Origin: Eublepharis macularius
Lineage: Eukaryota > Chordata > Lepidosauria > Squamata > Eublepharidae
Assembly: GCF_028583425.1 (NCBI RefSeq)
Contig: NC_072790.1
Location: 160,264,397-160,328,396 of the forward strand
Reading direction: 5' to 3'
Length of the DNA stretch: 64,000 bases
A model generated the notes under the pieces. That model ran no database searches and was not told the origin of the DNA. It worked only from the letters and a program-made list of their open reading frames with translations. How positions within the stretch are numbered: the first letter of the stretch is position 1; each line of letters begins with the position of its first letter. Below are positions 11,863 through 23,168 of this stretch, one piece after another. The position numbers were made by a program, and so were the translations under genes.

Positions 11863-12699
11863 GTTCTAGAGCAAAGCTTAACATTTCATACATAATCCTC
11901 AATTCACCCTAGGTGGAACACGCTGAAAAGTTTAATTCATTATTTCGTAAACCATAGTTCTTGGTATCTACTGTGTGCTAAGAACTTTTCCAGACCCAAA
12001 AATGAAAACTGCTGATGTAAAACTGGACTTTTTCTGGACTGCTAAATGGAGACAAGAGGGAGGAATCACTATTAAGTAGCAGATGGGTGTTGCTGGGCTA
12101 GCTCATTGGCTGTGTCAATGAGAAGTATGTCCTACAGGTCAGGGCTGATTATTGCCTCATGGCCACCCACAGAAACAAGAATCCACATCGAAGACCAGAA
12201 GCTTGACTGATAAATGTCACAGTGACACAGAGAACTCAGGAACTTTGCAATAGCCAGTAATATTTTCCATGTCCCACTCTCTACATTCTCTTTTTATAGG
12301 AGTACTCAGCATAACCACACTGGAGTGTATAGAGACTGAGTTTCAGTTTCGAATATTTTAAAAAATATAGTGGCTAAATAAGATTTTCTTTAAAAAATTG
12401 GTTGTCTGTAAACTCCGACAAACTTCTCCCTCCTCAGTAGAACATGAAGAGCAGTAACTTTACGGAGAGTTAATTCCTCCGTGCAGAATTCTGTATATCA
12501 TAACACTGCAAGGTGATGATCAAATACTCTAGGAATCTGAGACATTAACTAATGGGAGGTCCACTTTCCAGCTTCCATATCCCCCAATTGGAAACGGCAC
12601 GCAGGGCTTCCCAAACGCCACAACGTGTCAAAATAATACGAGTGGCGAGGGAGGGGACTTTGCCAGACCAAAAAGTTAGGCAACGAATACTATATGGGA

Positions 12700-13560
12700 T
12701 TTTTTCGACACACTGCGAAGTAACGTTATTTAGTCCCACTGTCGCCTTCCCCGCGGTGGCGTTTCGCTGATCCCCGTGGACACCTCCCGCGCACTCACGA
12801 TCTCGTTCGCCCACTTCCCTCCCGTGCGCCACCGCTTTTTCCTCCCCTCTCCTCACTGTCCCGCCGCAGCTCCCCCTCTTCTGCTCCCTCGCGCTAGCAG
12901 TTTAGAACATCTACCGCCACAGGCACTAGAAGTAACGGAAACTCTGGCCGGCGGCCTGCGCCTGCGCCGTCTCAAACCCCTTGGCTCTCTACCTCAGCAG
13001 CACGGCGGTTGTTGTAGTTCTTTTCGTCGTTCGTCCCCAGAGGAAAGAGGGAGGAAAGACTTCTCTTCCCAGCATGCTACTCGTCCCTCCTGTCCCGTCT
13101 CGGGCGGCTGAGGCGCTCGGTGTGTGCTCTAAGTGGGAGCGGCGATAATGAGATGCGTGTGAAGCCGCCAGCCCGGTAGGAGACGGACTTGGCCAGAGGC
13201 ATCAAGTGAGTGATCGGGCGTTGGGCTCAGGGGCACTGCGGGCGCCAGTGGAAGGGGCGAGGGGGAAGGCAGGGCGGGACAGTGCGGAAAGTTCCCTCAG
13301 TCCCACAACGCCGCCTTTCCTGGGGGTCGGGAGCGGGAAGGGGGTGGCGAAGCTGGGGCAGGAGCAGCTGTGGGCTCGAAGTGGCTCCTCAGTGCGTCTT
13401 TCCCTCCGCGCCATGAGAGCAGCCGCCCTGTCCAGAGGGGATCAAAAGAGGAGGCCGAGAGCACCCGCATCTGGAGGGGTGGCTTCTCGCTTCGGCCACA
13501 TCATCCGGCCCCCCGGCTGTGAGAGAGGTTGCCTCTAGATGAGGGCGGCTTTATCTTCTG
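12700..13560 (+). promoter_or_regulatory. PRKD3: CpG-island promoter of PRKD3
   Basis: The window switches abruptly from AT-rich to CpG-dense sequence here, with many CG dinucleotides (for example gcctgcgcctgcgccgtctc near 12955) and no repeats. It lies directly upstream of the first splice donor of PRKD3. No TATA box is evident, as is usual for CpG-island promoters. The start site cannot be fixed from sequence alone, and divergent transcription is possible. Confidence 0.7.
13100..13205 (+). other. PRKD3: PRKD3 exon 1 (non-coding), approximate 5' limit
   Basis: The only strong splice donor in the CpG island is aa|GTGAGTG, with the exon ending at 13205. No conserved coding sequence precedes it, so it is 5' UTR. 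The upstream limit is a guess because the transcription start is not visible. Splicing would join it to an acceptor at 18720 or 19414. Confidence 0.5.
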
Positions 13561-14284
13561 GGAGCTGAAACTGCCCCTTCGCCGTTCAGAAACAAGTATC
13601 TTCTCGGCCAGATTCACCGGGAAGGGAAAAAGCCAGATCGCCTTCTCCAGCTCTTTCTGGCCATCCGCCCTCACTCACTCCCTTGCAGGAAGACAGGGTA
13701 GGGATTAGCCTTCGCCCCAAGACCTGTAACGTGTTTGCAAAGCGCTGGGGAGGTTTTGACCCTGTTAAAAGACTCCGTAGCAAGTTCTCAGCCGGGCAAC
13801 CTGTTGGATCGCAAGTGAATAGTTAAAAGAGGGCCCGGATCAGGTGTATTTCACAATCTGTTTAAATTCTGATTGCTAACTAGAGGAAATAAAATTCTCA
13901 CGCGGGAAAATACCAGTGCAGTGGCTTGTGAGTTGCCCTCTTGATTTTTAGTGTAAATCATACCTAAGGAAAGATGCTACTGAAATGATATCTTAGTAAT
14001 GAGTCAGTGAGTGTTGGTTGGGCGCGAGGCTGCCTATGGGTAATGTATAATTAGGAATAGTGGAGGGTGAATAGAGAATGAAGTGAGTTAATCCATACTG
14101 AAGGCTTTTCATTGTGCCTGACACCCACAAACAACACTTGAGGTTTTTGCTGTTCCATGTGCTGATTATTGCAAGCCTGGCTGTCAGAACTAGCAGAATC
14201 AGGGCAGTGGTGCTGTGTAGAATGCCTCCTTCATGCTTTAGTTCTCAGCTAGACTCTGGAGATGTTGAAACTATTGTTAAAATC

Positions 14285-14420
14285 TTCATTCAGTTTGTGG
14301 TTCAGTGGTAGAGCATCTACTTTGCACACTGAAGGCTCTGGGTTCGATGTCTTGCTAATAGGATTAAGCCTGTGATACCAGGCTTTTTGACATGCCACTT
14401 GTGGCTCTTCTGAGCATTGT
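14285..14420 (+). mobile_element. tRNA-derived SINE head, degenerate
   Basis: A tRNA-like run with A-box-like tggttcagtggtagagca and B-box-like gggttcgatgtc (about 14298-14351). There is no acceptor-stem pairing, so it is not a functional tRNA gene. A following segment, catgccacttgtggctcttct, recurs near 55250, showing that it is repetitive. Confidence 0.5.
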
Positions 14421-15249
14421 TCCCCCAAAGTGGCATCTGCCCCATGTTCCAGGAAAGTTCTTAAGGCCATTACGGAATAGGGCTTGTGGTTGGCAGGTGG
14501 TTCTCACCTTGAAACAGCTGTCACCACAGGGATTGGAAGATGGGCAAGATGCAAAGCCTTCTTGAGTTGCAAGCCTTGTGCTAGAGATGAATAAGGGGCC
14601 TATCCCTTCCATCTACTTCCCAGCCTTCTCTGCTGCTTTTGTGCCATCATTCTAACAGTAGGGAGCAGAACAAGTTGGCCACAAAGAGTACAGCCTCCAC
14701 CAAGACAACCAAAAAAAGAGCAAGCTGGCTACAGTGAGGTTTTACTCTCCTTTCTCTACCTCCAGCTTGCTAAGAGGTATTCTAGTAACTGAAAATGTTA
14801 TAGTCATATGTTTAATATTCATAGTTTTATTATTATAAGTGTGTGTTTGAAGGGCTAGTGCACATGACATGCAGTGGTCGTGTGGCTCTTTTGTTTAATG
14901 GTAATTGTGAATGTGGTTTTCTGCAGGCTACGGAGTGAATACCACTGGATTATGTAGTCTGTGATGATGTGGAAAACCCCCATGACTTTTGGCTTGCTGT
15001 CCAAACATATTTAGTATTTTACTATCAAGTGAGTTTGCAGTTGTGGTGATTAGACCTTCTTGCATGTTAGGCAGTCCAGAATGCAACATACTTACTGTAT
15101 TTCAGATAGCTTTAAAAAGTTAAGGATGCAATCCTAAATAAACTTAATGAGAAGTAAGTTTAACTAAACTGAATAAGCCTTACCAATAAAAATACCTAGG
15201 ATCTCAGACAGTATAACACATAGCCCCCATGTTAGTGAATCCCTTTATG

Positions 15250-15509
15250 CAGGGCTTTTTTTCTGGGAAAAGAGGTGGTGGAACTCAGTGGGTTGCCCTC
15301 GGAGAAAATGGTCACATGGCTGGTGGCCCCGCCCCCAAGTTTCCAGACAGAGGGGAGTTTAGATTGCCCTCCGTGCCGCTTGGCGGCACGGAGGGCAATC
15401 TAAATTCCCCTCTGTCTGGAGATCAGGGGGTGGGGCCACCAGCCATGTGACCATTTTCAAGAGGTTCCGGAACTCCGTTCCCCCGCGTTCCTGCTGAAAA
15501 AAAGCCTTG
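15250..15509. mobile_element. hAT MITE with long palindrome
   Basis: A 260-bp element with termini cagggctttttttc and gaaaaaaagccttg and a perfect 8-bp duplication, cctttatg, at 15242-15249 and 15510-15517. That duplication length is typical of hAT. Almost the whole interior is an inverted repeat about a centre near 15383. A half copy is at 38542-38669. Confidence 0.85.
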
Positions 15510-15517
15510 CCTTTATG

Positions 15518-18500
15518 AAGGAACCTTTCCTCCATTGCTAGTGAAGAGCTGTAGCATGAATTCAGCGATGTGTAGATAAGATGTAGTATGGACTCAGTGT
15601 TAGGCCGAACCTGTAGGAAAATGTTAATGAAAAAGAAACTTTGCTACTTTGAAAACTGGATTTTTTCTATGAGCCTTGGCAAAACTGCAGGATTAGGGAA
15701 CAGTATTTCACTGGACAGATAGTGAAATTGATAAAAGGTTTGGATTATACTGATGACATAAAAATTTAGCTATTTCTGACTTGTGTGATAGTTTGTAATC
15801 TGGCTATTTAGCTTGCAATGATTGATTTAGAAGAAGTTCTTAGAAAGGTTAGAAAAAAAGATTCTTGCAAGTTATCTTAAAAATGTTTTTTAGTCTATGA
15901 GTCAGTTTTGAATATTACTGCAATTTAGAAAATGGAAGAGAGCCATTTCTAAACTGAATGACAGTTTTGATCAGAGAAGTTCTTTTTTTCACATTTGCCG
16001 GCTTAGAAAATAGAGTTTGGATAAAATTTAGAACTGTACTGAAATGCTAATTGTGTAAGCGAGTGTTATTATTGGGAAGACACAGGCATGGATTCTTGAC
16101 CTGATGTCCAGAAACTTTTCTTGCCCGGATTCATTCTGTCATCTTTAAACATACTCTCTTTGGTTTGGACATTCTGCTTGGAGTGCCTTTCCCTAATTTA
16201 CTGAGCAAAAGTCAGCAAACTGCTGACATGGAAAGACTAGTATTGAAACTGATGAGACACTCTGAAATAAATGCTTTGAAAGTTGCAGCCTTTATCGCCT
16301 TTTTTGTTCATTCAGATTCAGCTGGCAACACTCTGATACAGCCTTCCCCTTGAGAAGAAATTGCAGTTATATTAGCATTGTTCCAGCAGCTACAAACCAA
16401 ATGAAATAATTGTCACCCTCCTTTGCATTTGCTGGTAAAACCCTATCTATGCCCTGGTCCTCTCTCACCTAGATTACTACAGCCTTCTCTCTGCTTCTGA
16501 CTCACTGCTTCTCAGTCAGTTCAGAATGTTTCTGATAAAACCATTTTACTTTTTGTTAGGATAAAATTGTCCGTTCCCTTTTGGATTCTTTACTGTTCAG
16601 ATTTATGAGCCTGCTATGTAGAAACTGCTACATCTATATTCCCTACAGTTTTTAGGATACAGTATCACTAAGTAATAGTTGCGGACAATACAAGTTTTAT
16701 TGGTATTTCGGATTTTATCATATCTCTTACCTTTGGAGTTATTATCAGCACTTTTCCTGGCATCAGCACAAAAGTTACTTTTTGTTGAGGGGCACACCAT
16801 ATTTTAGAGGCCTTGAAAAAAAATAACAGTTCCTTAGAAGTTTAAAGAAATCTACATTTGCTCTCTCTCTTTTTGTTCTGTTCGTGTTAAAGATATATCA
16901 CTTTGCCATTTAATCCACAGAGGAGATTCTTGTTTTATCATAGTGAATATGTTGTATCTGGGCAATGAGCCTTTAGGACTTGACATGTCTGATGTCTTTT
17001 CCTTGTGTTTTTTTTCTTGTTCAAGAACACTGATGCTGTTCCTGGGAGCATACTGCTCTGCCAGATATCTTGTAAAGTAATATGTGCTTGGTTTTACTCT
17101 TGCATCTTACAAGAGGTTTTTTTCTTCTTCTTGGAAACAGGACATTTTCTCAGACTAGTTTCATTTGGGGATAGCAAAGATATATTAGGGAGAGAGAAAA
17201 GTTATGAAGGACTGTAAATAAGATATTAAATGATTTTAGCATCATACTGTAGATGTGGGAAGACATGTTGAGGAGCCAGCAAGGATACATTATTGCACTT
17301 TAGATGTGGAAAGATATGTATCCTTGTGGTTTCCATAATTTGCTGCTGAGTAGTGCTGGCTCTTCGCAAGCTGTGTTGCAGTGTGTGTCTTGTCCCATAA
17401 AAATGGAATCTGTGTGGTTTCCGAAATGTAGATGTGAGACAAGACTCCCATCACATCAACATGAGTTATTGGTCATTCCTGTATATTAACGATTCTGTTG
17501 ACTCTTTTCCTGAAATGCAGATTTGCTTTTTTCTTTAAATCTTAACCTTTTCGGAATTTCAGTTATAAAAAACTGCTTTTTAGTAGTGCATGAATGCTGG
17601 ACTAGTGTAAAACAGTCATTTTTAGGAATTAACAATAAATAGTCATTGTGATGGGACCCATAATACAGGTTTGTTAGAATTCTTGCAGTGGATGGTTAGG
17701 ACAGTATGGTAGGAGCTGAGCAATGCGGACTGGTTATAGAGTTCTAAACAAAGACAGACTGCCATTGTTGGCACAGTTCATGGCTATACAAATACATGGT
17801 GCCCATGTTCAGTCCATCCTGATTCTTCTCTTATCTGTACTGTAAAAAGGGGAAATTAGTATGTATGTGGTAGTAATCATGTGCTGAGCAGTGTGGGTGG
17901 AGGAGCTAAATGCTATCTCTTTTTCCTGGGACTTTCTGCACTTCCTGTTTAGTGCAGAATGTTAGACTGGAAGCATCAGGTGTTCCTATGCATATATGCT
18001 TTTAGCAAAATGTTTGCAAAGCACCTGTATAAAATACGCTGCTTGCTTTAAAAAAAGATTACAGGTGATATTATCAGATCAATTTTTCTAGCTGAATTTA
18101 TGATAGCAGGGTAATTTTTAGAAAGCACAACAAAATTGTTGCACTATATGTATACTTTGGGGAACATGCATTTAATAGTAAGCTGGATAACTGATTTTTT
18201 GGTTGTGATTTCTTTGGTGGCGGATAAATGTCCTATTATGTCCAAATTGTCAGTATCTTCCAGTTCTTGACAATTTTTGTTGTTGTGTAAGTACATGGTA
18301 GACAGATGATTTTCAATATTACTTCTACACATGGGAGTATTTACATATTCCAAACAAATGCCTGCTTTGTATTTTTTTCTTGCAAAGTTAGGGTTCTTGA
18401 ATATGATTATTTTTAGTCTCATTATGCTTTATAGAACAAGATGTAACAAGTGTATATGATATAATTTTTTATGCTGCTGTTGCTGTTTGAGCCATACTAC

Positions 18501-18720
18501 AATAGATGGAGCCTGGTTATGACTAGAAACAAGAAACGTTGTGTTCTTTACAGCATATGCAGCATGGGTAATCTATCTATATCGAATAAAATGTAAACAA
18601 ATGGATTGTGCCACAAGCATTTGTGTGCCTAGTATCATTTCTGTTTTTAACGTGTATGATTATAATGTTCTGTAACATTCCCCGTATATGTGAAATAACT
18701 AGCTTTTTTTCTTCCTCTAG
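15518..18720. other. PRKD3 intron 1, no further recognised feature
   Basis: AT-rich intronic sequence with no coding or structured element I can support. Confidence 0.4.
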
Positions 18721-19438
18721 GCAATACATAACACTTCAAAATGCTGCAGGCTACCCTTATGAATCTACTGCTCATGTTTACTGAAGTTGTATTTGTAGAA
18801 ATTTTGTTTCTTTCTTTCGTCAGATGAACATGTTCTAAAAATGAAAGCTTGGAGATCATTGAGGGTAGCCTTATCTTCTCATCTTTGTGAATTGTAACAA
18901 GAAATCCTGAAAAAAGAATAAATTCCTTCAAGACAATACTTGTGGCAGAGGACATCATTACATTTAAAAAAACAAACTGACAAGAGTATTGACAAAAATT
19001 GTTAACTCAGTGTGTGGTGTTGAATCATTGAGCTCAATAATTTAAATACGTACATTTTTTTCCAAAGCCAAGCCTAAGTGTTCTCAAAAGTGCTGGAATG
19101 AAGAGCCTGTGTGAGAAAACAATGTCTGTTTCTGAAGAGAACAATTTCATAATGATGTAAGCCTCTCCCAACATCTGGATGTGGTGCTAAAGGCAAAGTA
19201 TTTTAGATCAGCTGATTTGAAGCTGTGCAAAGAGGACCTTTCATTATAATAACTCCTGGCCAAAATAATATCATCATCATGCACAGAATGAAAGGGAAAA
19301 TGAAGATGACAGACAGGAGGACATTTTCTTGAATCATAAAAGGGAATTGTGAAAATACTCTTGTAACATTGCAGAGTAAAGAAAAAAAGCCTACAATTTT
19401 TCTTTACTTTTAAGCAAGTCTTGATGAATTTAAGTCAG
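18721..19438 (+). other. PRKD3: PRKD3 exon 2 5' leader (probable), uORF-rich
   Basis: A strong acceptor (ctttttttcttcctctag) ends at 18720, which would give a 718-nt leader before the start codon. It contains several upstream ATGs. The first, at 18741, opens a 28-codon uORF ending at 18827 with mostly hydrophobic residues. A second acceptor-like site (ttttctttacttttaag, ending 19414) would remove nearly all of this leader, so the extent is uncertain. Confidence 0.5.
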
Positions 19439-19729
19439 ATGTCATCAAACGAATCCTCTCCTCCATCCTTACAGAAGTTTTCCCCATCTGTGTCCCATGC
19501 GGCTGCTCCACCTACCCCTTCTTTATCTTCAAGTCCACAGTCGGGGCTCTCAAGCCGGCTGTCCAATGGCAGCTTCAGCACACAGAGTCTCACTAACTCC
19601 AGGGGCTCTGTGCATGGGGTCTCCTTTCTGCTGCAGATTGGCCTCACTCGAGAGACTGTCACCATTGAGGCTCAAGATCTCTCCCTTTCTGTTGTCAAAG
19701 ACCTAGTGTGTTCTGTAGTTTATCAAAAG
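19439..19729 (+). CDS. PRKD3: PRKD3 exon 2: N-terminus of protein kinase D3
   Basis: Encodes residues 1-97: a Ser/Pro-rich start, then RLSNGSFSTQSLTNSRGSVH and the first part of the ubiquitin-like region, VSFLLQIGLTRETVTIEAQ. Protein kinase D3 is a diacylglycerol-activated Ser/Thr kinase acting at the trans-Golgi and downstream of PKC. The ubiquitin-like region is reported to mediate dimerisation in the family. The ATG at 19439 gives MSSNESSPPS, matching the PRKD3 start. An in-frame ATG at 19424 would add five residues (MNLSQ). Neither has a good Kozak context. The exon ends at aag|GTAAAG (phase 0), and exon 3 continues the same ubiquitin-like fold. Confidence 0.9.
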
Positions 19730-20021
19730 GTAAAGTACAATATTATAAATATTATGTTCATTTGTCTTCTATTGACAAGTTTATTTAAAATATTTATACT
19801 GTGCCTATATAAAAATATCCAAGGTGCTGTATTTATTTATTTACATCATTTATAGTCCACCTTACTCACTGAGATTCAAGGTGGATTACATAGTGTAAGC
19901 CAAATACAATAAACCTGATGGGGCATCCAATAAATGGTGCAATAAGGTTGGGATCACAGAAATTTGAAAACAATCAGAAATCTGAAACAGAGATGAAACA
20001 AACCTGAACCAAAGCATAAAG

Positions 20022-20240
20022 TAGCATAGTGGTTAAGTGGTTGGGCTGTGAATCAGTGCTCTGCTGGTTCAAATCCCACTACTACCTTGACCTTAGCAGG
20101 TGGCCTTGGGTAAGCCACACCTCTCAGCCCTAGCTCTCCAGCTGTATTGTAGGGATAGTGATAACACTGACTTTTTGCAGTCCTCTGAGTGGGGCACTAA
20201 TCTGTTTAGAAGAGTGGTATATAAGTACAGTTATTGTAGG
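20022..20240 (+). mobile_element. tRNA-derived SINE
   Basis: Head agcatagtggttaagtggtt with B-box-like ggttcaaatcccac, body ccttgggtaagccacacctctcagcc, and tail gtggtatataagtacag. Same family as the host SINE at 55.2-56.3 kb. It is nested in the old LINE tail. Confidence 0.65.
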
Positions 20241-20690
20241 AACATATAGCAACAGACAGTAAACAGTAGTATAGTCTGCAGCAGTCTCTATCCCTTTCTA
20301 AAGCATCTTTCTGAACCATTTCATTACAATACAGCCCTGGGTAAAAAAAGCCCTCCTAAATTATTCAGGTTTGCATAGTTTGCAGAAAGGGAAGAGACTG
20401 GGAACTTTCCTGACCTTGTCAGGTAGGCCATTCCATAAGGTAGAAGCTACCAAAAGAGAATGTGTATGGACAGTTGTCGATTTTGCTTGTTTACAGGTTG
20501 GCACCTGCAAAAGGCCCTGCTCAGATGGCTGAAGCTGACATGGTGGAGCATAGGGAGAGATGTGATCCTGCTGATATGGACCAAGGCCATGAAGGGCTTT
20601 GTTTGTGATAGCCAATACCTTGAACTGGGCCTGGTAAATGATAGATAGACAATTGAGTGATTACAGAATGGGAGTAATAGGCATGCTCTG

Positions 20691-21786
20691 TCAGGGCGTG
20701 CCGCCGCTGCTGCTGGGTGTGGCCCTGGGCGGTCTGCTCCTGACGTCATAGGGGGGCCAGGGATGCTGCAGGACCCTGCTCTGTGGAAGGAGGGGCGGTA
20801 TACCTCACCCAGACTCCCTCTCAGTCCACTCGCTGGCCTGCTCAACCTGGCCTGCTTGCCCCCTGTGTCCTTCTTCATCCCCTCCTTCCAGAACTCTCCT
20901 CCAAACCTCCACTCTTGCATTGCACCATTCTCACTCCACATCATCACTCCTCATTCACACCCACCACCTCAGGGCTCTTCCCAGCCAGCTTTTATAGGGC
21001 TTCCTTCTACTGTCCCACCCCTCTTCCAGCCTGGTCTTGGGCTGCACCAAGCAGTTGCAGCTGGGGTAGCTGATCTGGCCCCACTGACCAGCACCAGCTG
21101 TGCCTTGTTCCCTGGCTGCCCAGCCTCCCTGCCTTGGCTGATTGCTGAAGGCCTGTCCAGCTGCAGTTCCCTGGCTAGCAGCCCGGCCTCCCTGGCTGAG
21201 CTGATGGCTGAAGGTGGGTCCAGCTGTGGCTCCTTGGCTGGTTGCCCAGGGCTTCATGCCGAGTGCCTCCACTAGCCCCACCTGGAGTGGCTTGGCTTTT
21301 GGCAACTCCTGGGCCAGGCTACTATTTTCTAGCTGGGGCGTGGCTTTGGGTTGTTGGGGCTGCTGCTGCTTCTCCTCCTCAGGTAAGGCCTTTGGGTGGG
21401 TGGCTGCTGGGCCCCCAATCTCTCTGCCCTTGCCCCCTTCCGCCTTGCTTAGTCCCCTTTCTTTTCCTAGGGGAGTGGGACTCGCTGGCCTCCCTCTGTC
21501 TCCCCCTGCCTCCTGAGGCCCTGGGCCTTTGCCCCTTGCCCCTGGCACTGGCAGGTTCTGGCCCCATTTGCCCATGGGAGGGGTTGGCCTGCTGTCCCCC
21601 AGCTGCCCCCTCTGCCTGCCAGTCAGACCGGTTGACCTGCTGTCAGCCGGCCGACCAGTTGACCTGCTGTCTGCTGGCTGACCAGTTGACCTGCTGGCTG
21701 CTGGCTGCCCCCTCTGTATGCCTGTCCGCCCAGTTGACCTGCTGTTCCCTCCTACCAAGTCTGGGGGCTGGGACCCAGACCCCGGA
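20691..21786. mobile_element. 1.1-kb GC-rich insert with 9-bp target duplication, unclassified
   Basis: The duplicated target catgctctg at 20682-20690 and 21787-21795 brackets a compositionally distinct 1,096-bp block inside the old LINE tail. The ends, tcagggcg and ccccgga, show only weak inverted similarity. The interior has tandem imperfect copies of a cagttgacctgctg-containing unit (about 21630-21750). A long open frame on the minus strand (20955-21827) is Gln/Gly/Ser/Thr-repetitive and runs past the insert border into the old LINE, so it is compositional rather than a gene. Confidence 0.55.
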
Positions 21787-22554
21787 CATGCTCTGCCTAA
21801 CTTCTGATAATAACTCAGCTGTAGCATTTTGCATCAGCTAGAGTCTCCAAGTTGACTTTGAAGGGAGACCTATGTAGAGCACATTACAGCAGTCTGCTCT
21901 CAGTGTTACTGAAGCATGGATGTAGGGGGGCCATCTTGCAGGCTAGACTGAGTTGGAAGAAAGTGGTTTTTGCAGCTGCATTAACTTGCTTCTCCTGCAG
22001 CAATGCTAGATTCTTTATAACCCCGATGTGTGTGTGTGTTATGTGCCGTCAAGTCGTCTCCGACTTGACCCTATGAATGAAAGACCTCCAGAACGTCCTA
22101 TTTTTAACAGACTTTCTCAGATCCTGCAAACTGGAGGACATGGCTTCTTTTATTGAGTCAAGCCATCTTGTTTTAGGTCTTCCTCTTTTCCTGCTGCCTT
22201 CCACTTTCCTAGCATTATTGACTTTTCCAGAGAATCCTGTCTTCTCACGATGTGACCAAAGTACAATAGTCTTGTCATTTTTGCTTCTAAGGAGAATTCA
22301 GGCTTGATTTGATCTAGTACCTACTTATTTGTCTTTTTGGCTGTCCATGGTATCTGCAAAACTCTCCTCCAGCACCACATTTCAAATGAATCAATTTTTT
22401 CCCTGTCAGCTTTCTTTACCTTCCAACTTTCACATCCATCCAACTTTCACAATGGGGAATACCATAGTTTGGATTATCTTGATCTTGGTTCCCAGAGAGA
22501 CATCTTTATCTTTAAGGATCTTATCTAGCTCCCTCACAGCTACTCTTCCAAGTC

Positions 22555-23142
22555 TCAGTCTTCTGACTTCTTCATTGTAGTCTCCCTGTTGGTTGATGAT
22601 TGAGCCAAGGAATAGAAATCTTGAACTTCAGTTTCCTCATTGTCAACTTTAAAATTGAGTAATTCCTCAGTAGTCATTACTTTTGTCTTCTTGATGTTCA
22701 GTTGTAATCCTGCTTTGGTGCTTTCTCCTTTAACCTCCATCAGTAGTCGTTTCAAGTCTTCACTATTTTCTGCTAGTAATGTGTTATCTGCATATCTCAA
22801 ATTGTTAATGTTCCTCCCACCAATTTTCACTCCACCTTCTTCTAGATCTAATCCAGCTTTCCTTATGATATACTCTGCATAGAGGTTGAACAGATAGAGA
22901 GATAATATGCATCCTTGTCTGACACCTTTGCCAATTGGAAACCATTCTGTTTCCCAATATTCTGTCCTGACAGTAGCCTCTTGTCCGGAATACAGATTGC
23001 GCATGAAAACAATAAGATGTTGTGGAACCCCCATTTCTTTTAAGACTCTCCATAGCTTTTCATGACCTACACAATCAAAAGCTTTGCTGTAGTCTATAAA
23101 ACACAGGCTGATTTTCTTCTGAAATTCCTTAGTATGTTCCAT
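22555..23142 (-). pseudogene. BovB reverse transcriptase fragment
   Basis: 195-codon open piece with fingers and palm motifs (SLCFIDYSKAFDCVG, KGVRQGCILSLYLFNLYAEY, LRYADNTLLAE). The second catalytic aspartate of the YADD box is Asn (codon complement at 22783-22785), and the proline usual after GC in the QGCPLS-type motif is replaced. It is an inactive transposon relic, not a host gene. The frame is lost at the foldback insertion upstream. Confidence 0.8.
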
Positions 23143-23168
23143 TAGCCATCGTAAATTTGCAATGTGAT

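Larger units (their letters stand above)
19820..22022 (-). mobile_element. Old LINE 3' tail, interrupted twice
   Basis: The left end (19830-19910) has the ttgaatctcagtgagtaagg-like terminus that, in the other orientation, closes the copy at 34300-34850. On the minus strand 20361-20615 encodes STLWNGLPDKVRKVPSLFPF, resembling the C-terminal tail of LINE-encoded polyproteins. The copy resumes after a SINE (20022-20240) and after a 1.1-kb insert (20691-21786). The LINE clade is not identified. Confidence 0.45.

Noticed and set aside
12545..12856. Divergent coding gene upstream of PRKD3 on the minus strand
   Set aside because: The open frame is short, has no recognisable domain and lies across CpG-rich promoter sequence.
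13202..13538. Open frames in the CpG island as a protein-coding first exon
   Set aside because: They overlap on both strands, run past the exon 1 donor, and the known PRKD3 start is in exon 2.
14290..14352. tRNA gene
   Set aside because: A- and B-box-like motifs are present but arms do not pair into a cloverleaf; it is a SINE head.
17005..17489. Possible extra PRKD3 exons in intron 1
   Set aside because: Short frames without splice-site support or similarity to any PRKD sequence I know.
20955..21827. 290-codon open frame on the minus strand rich in Gly, Ser, Thr and Gln
   Set aside because: It crosses the border of the 1.1-kb GC-rich insert and its repeats follow the DNA tandem units. No domain is recognisable.
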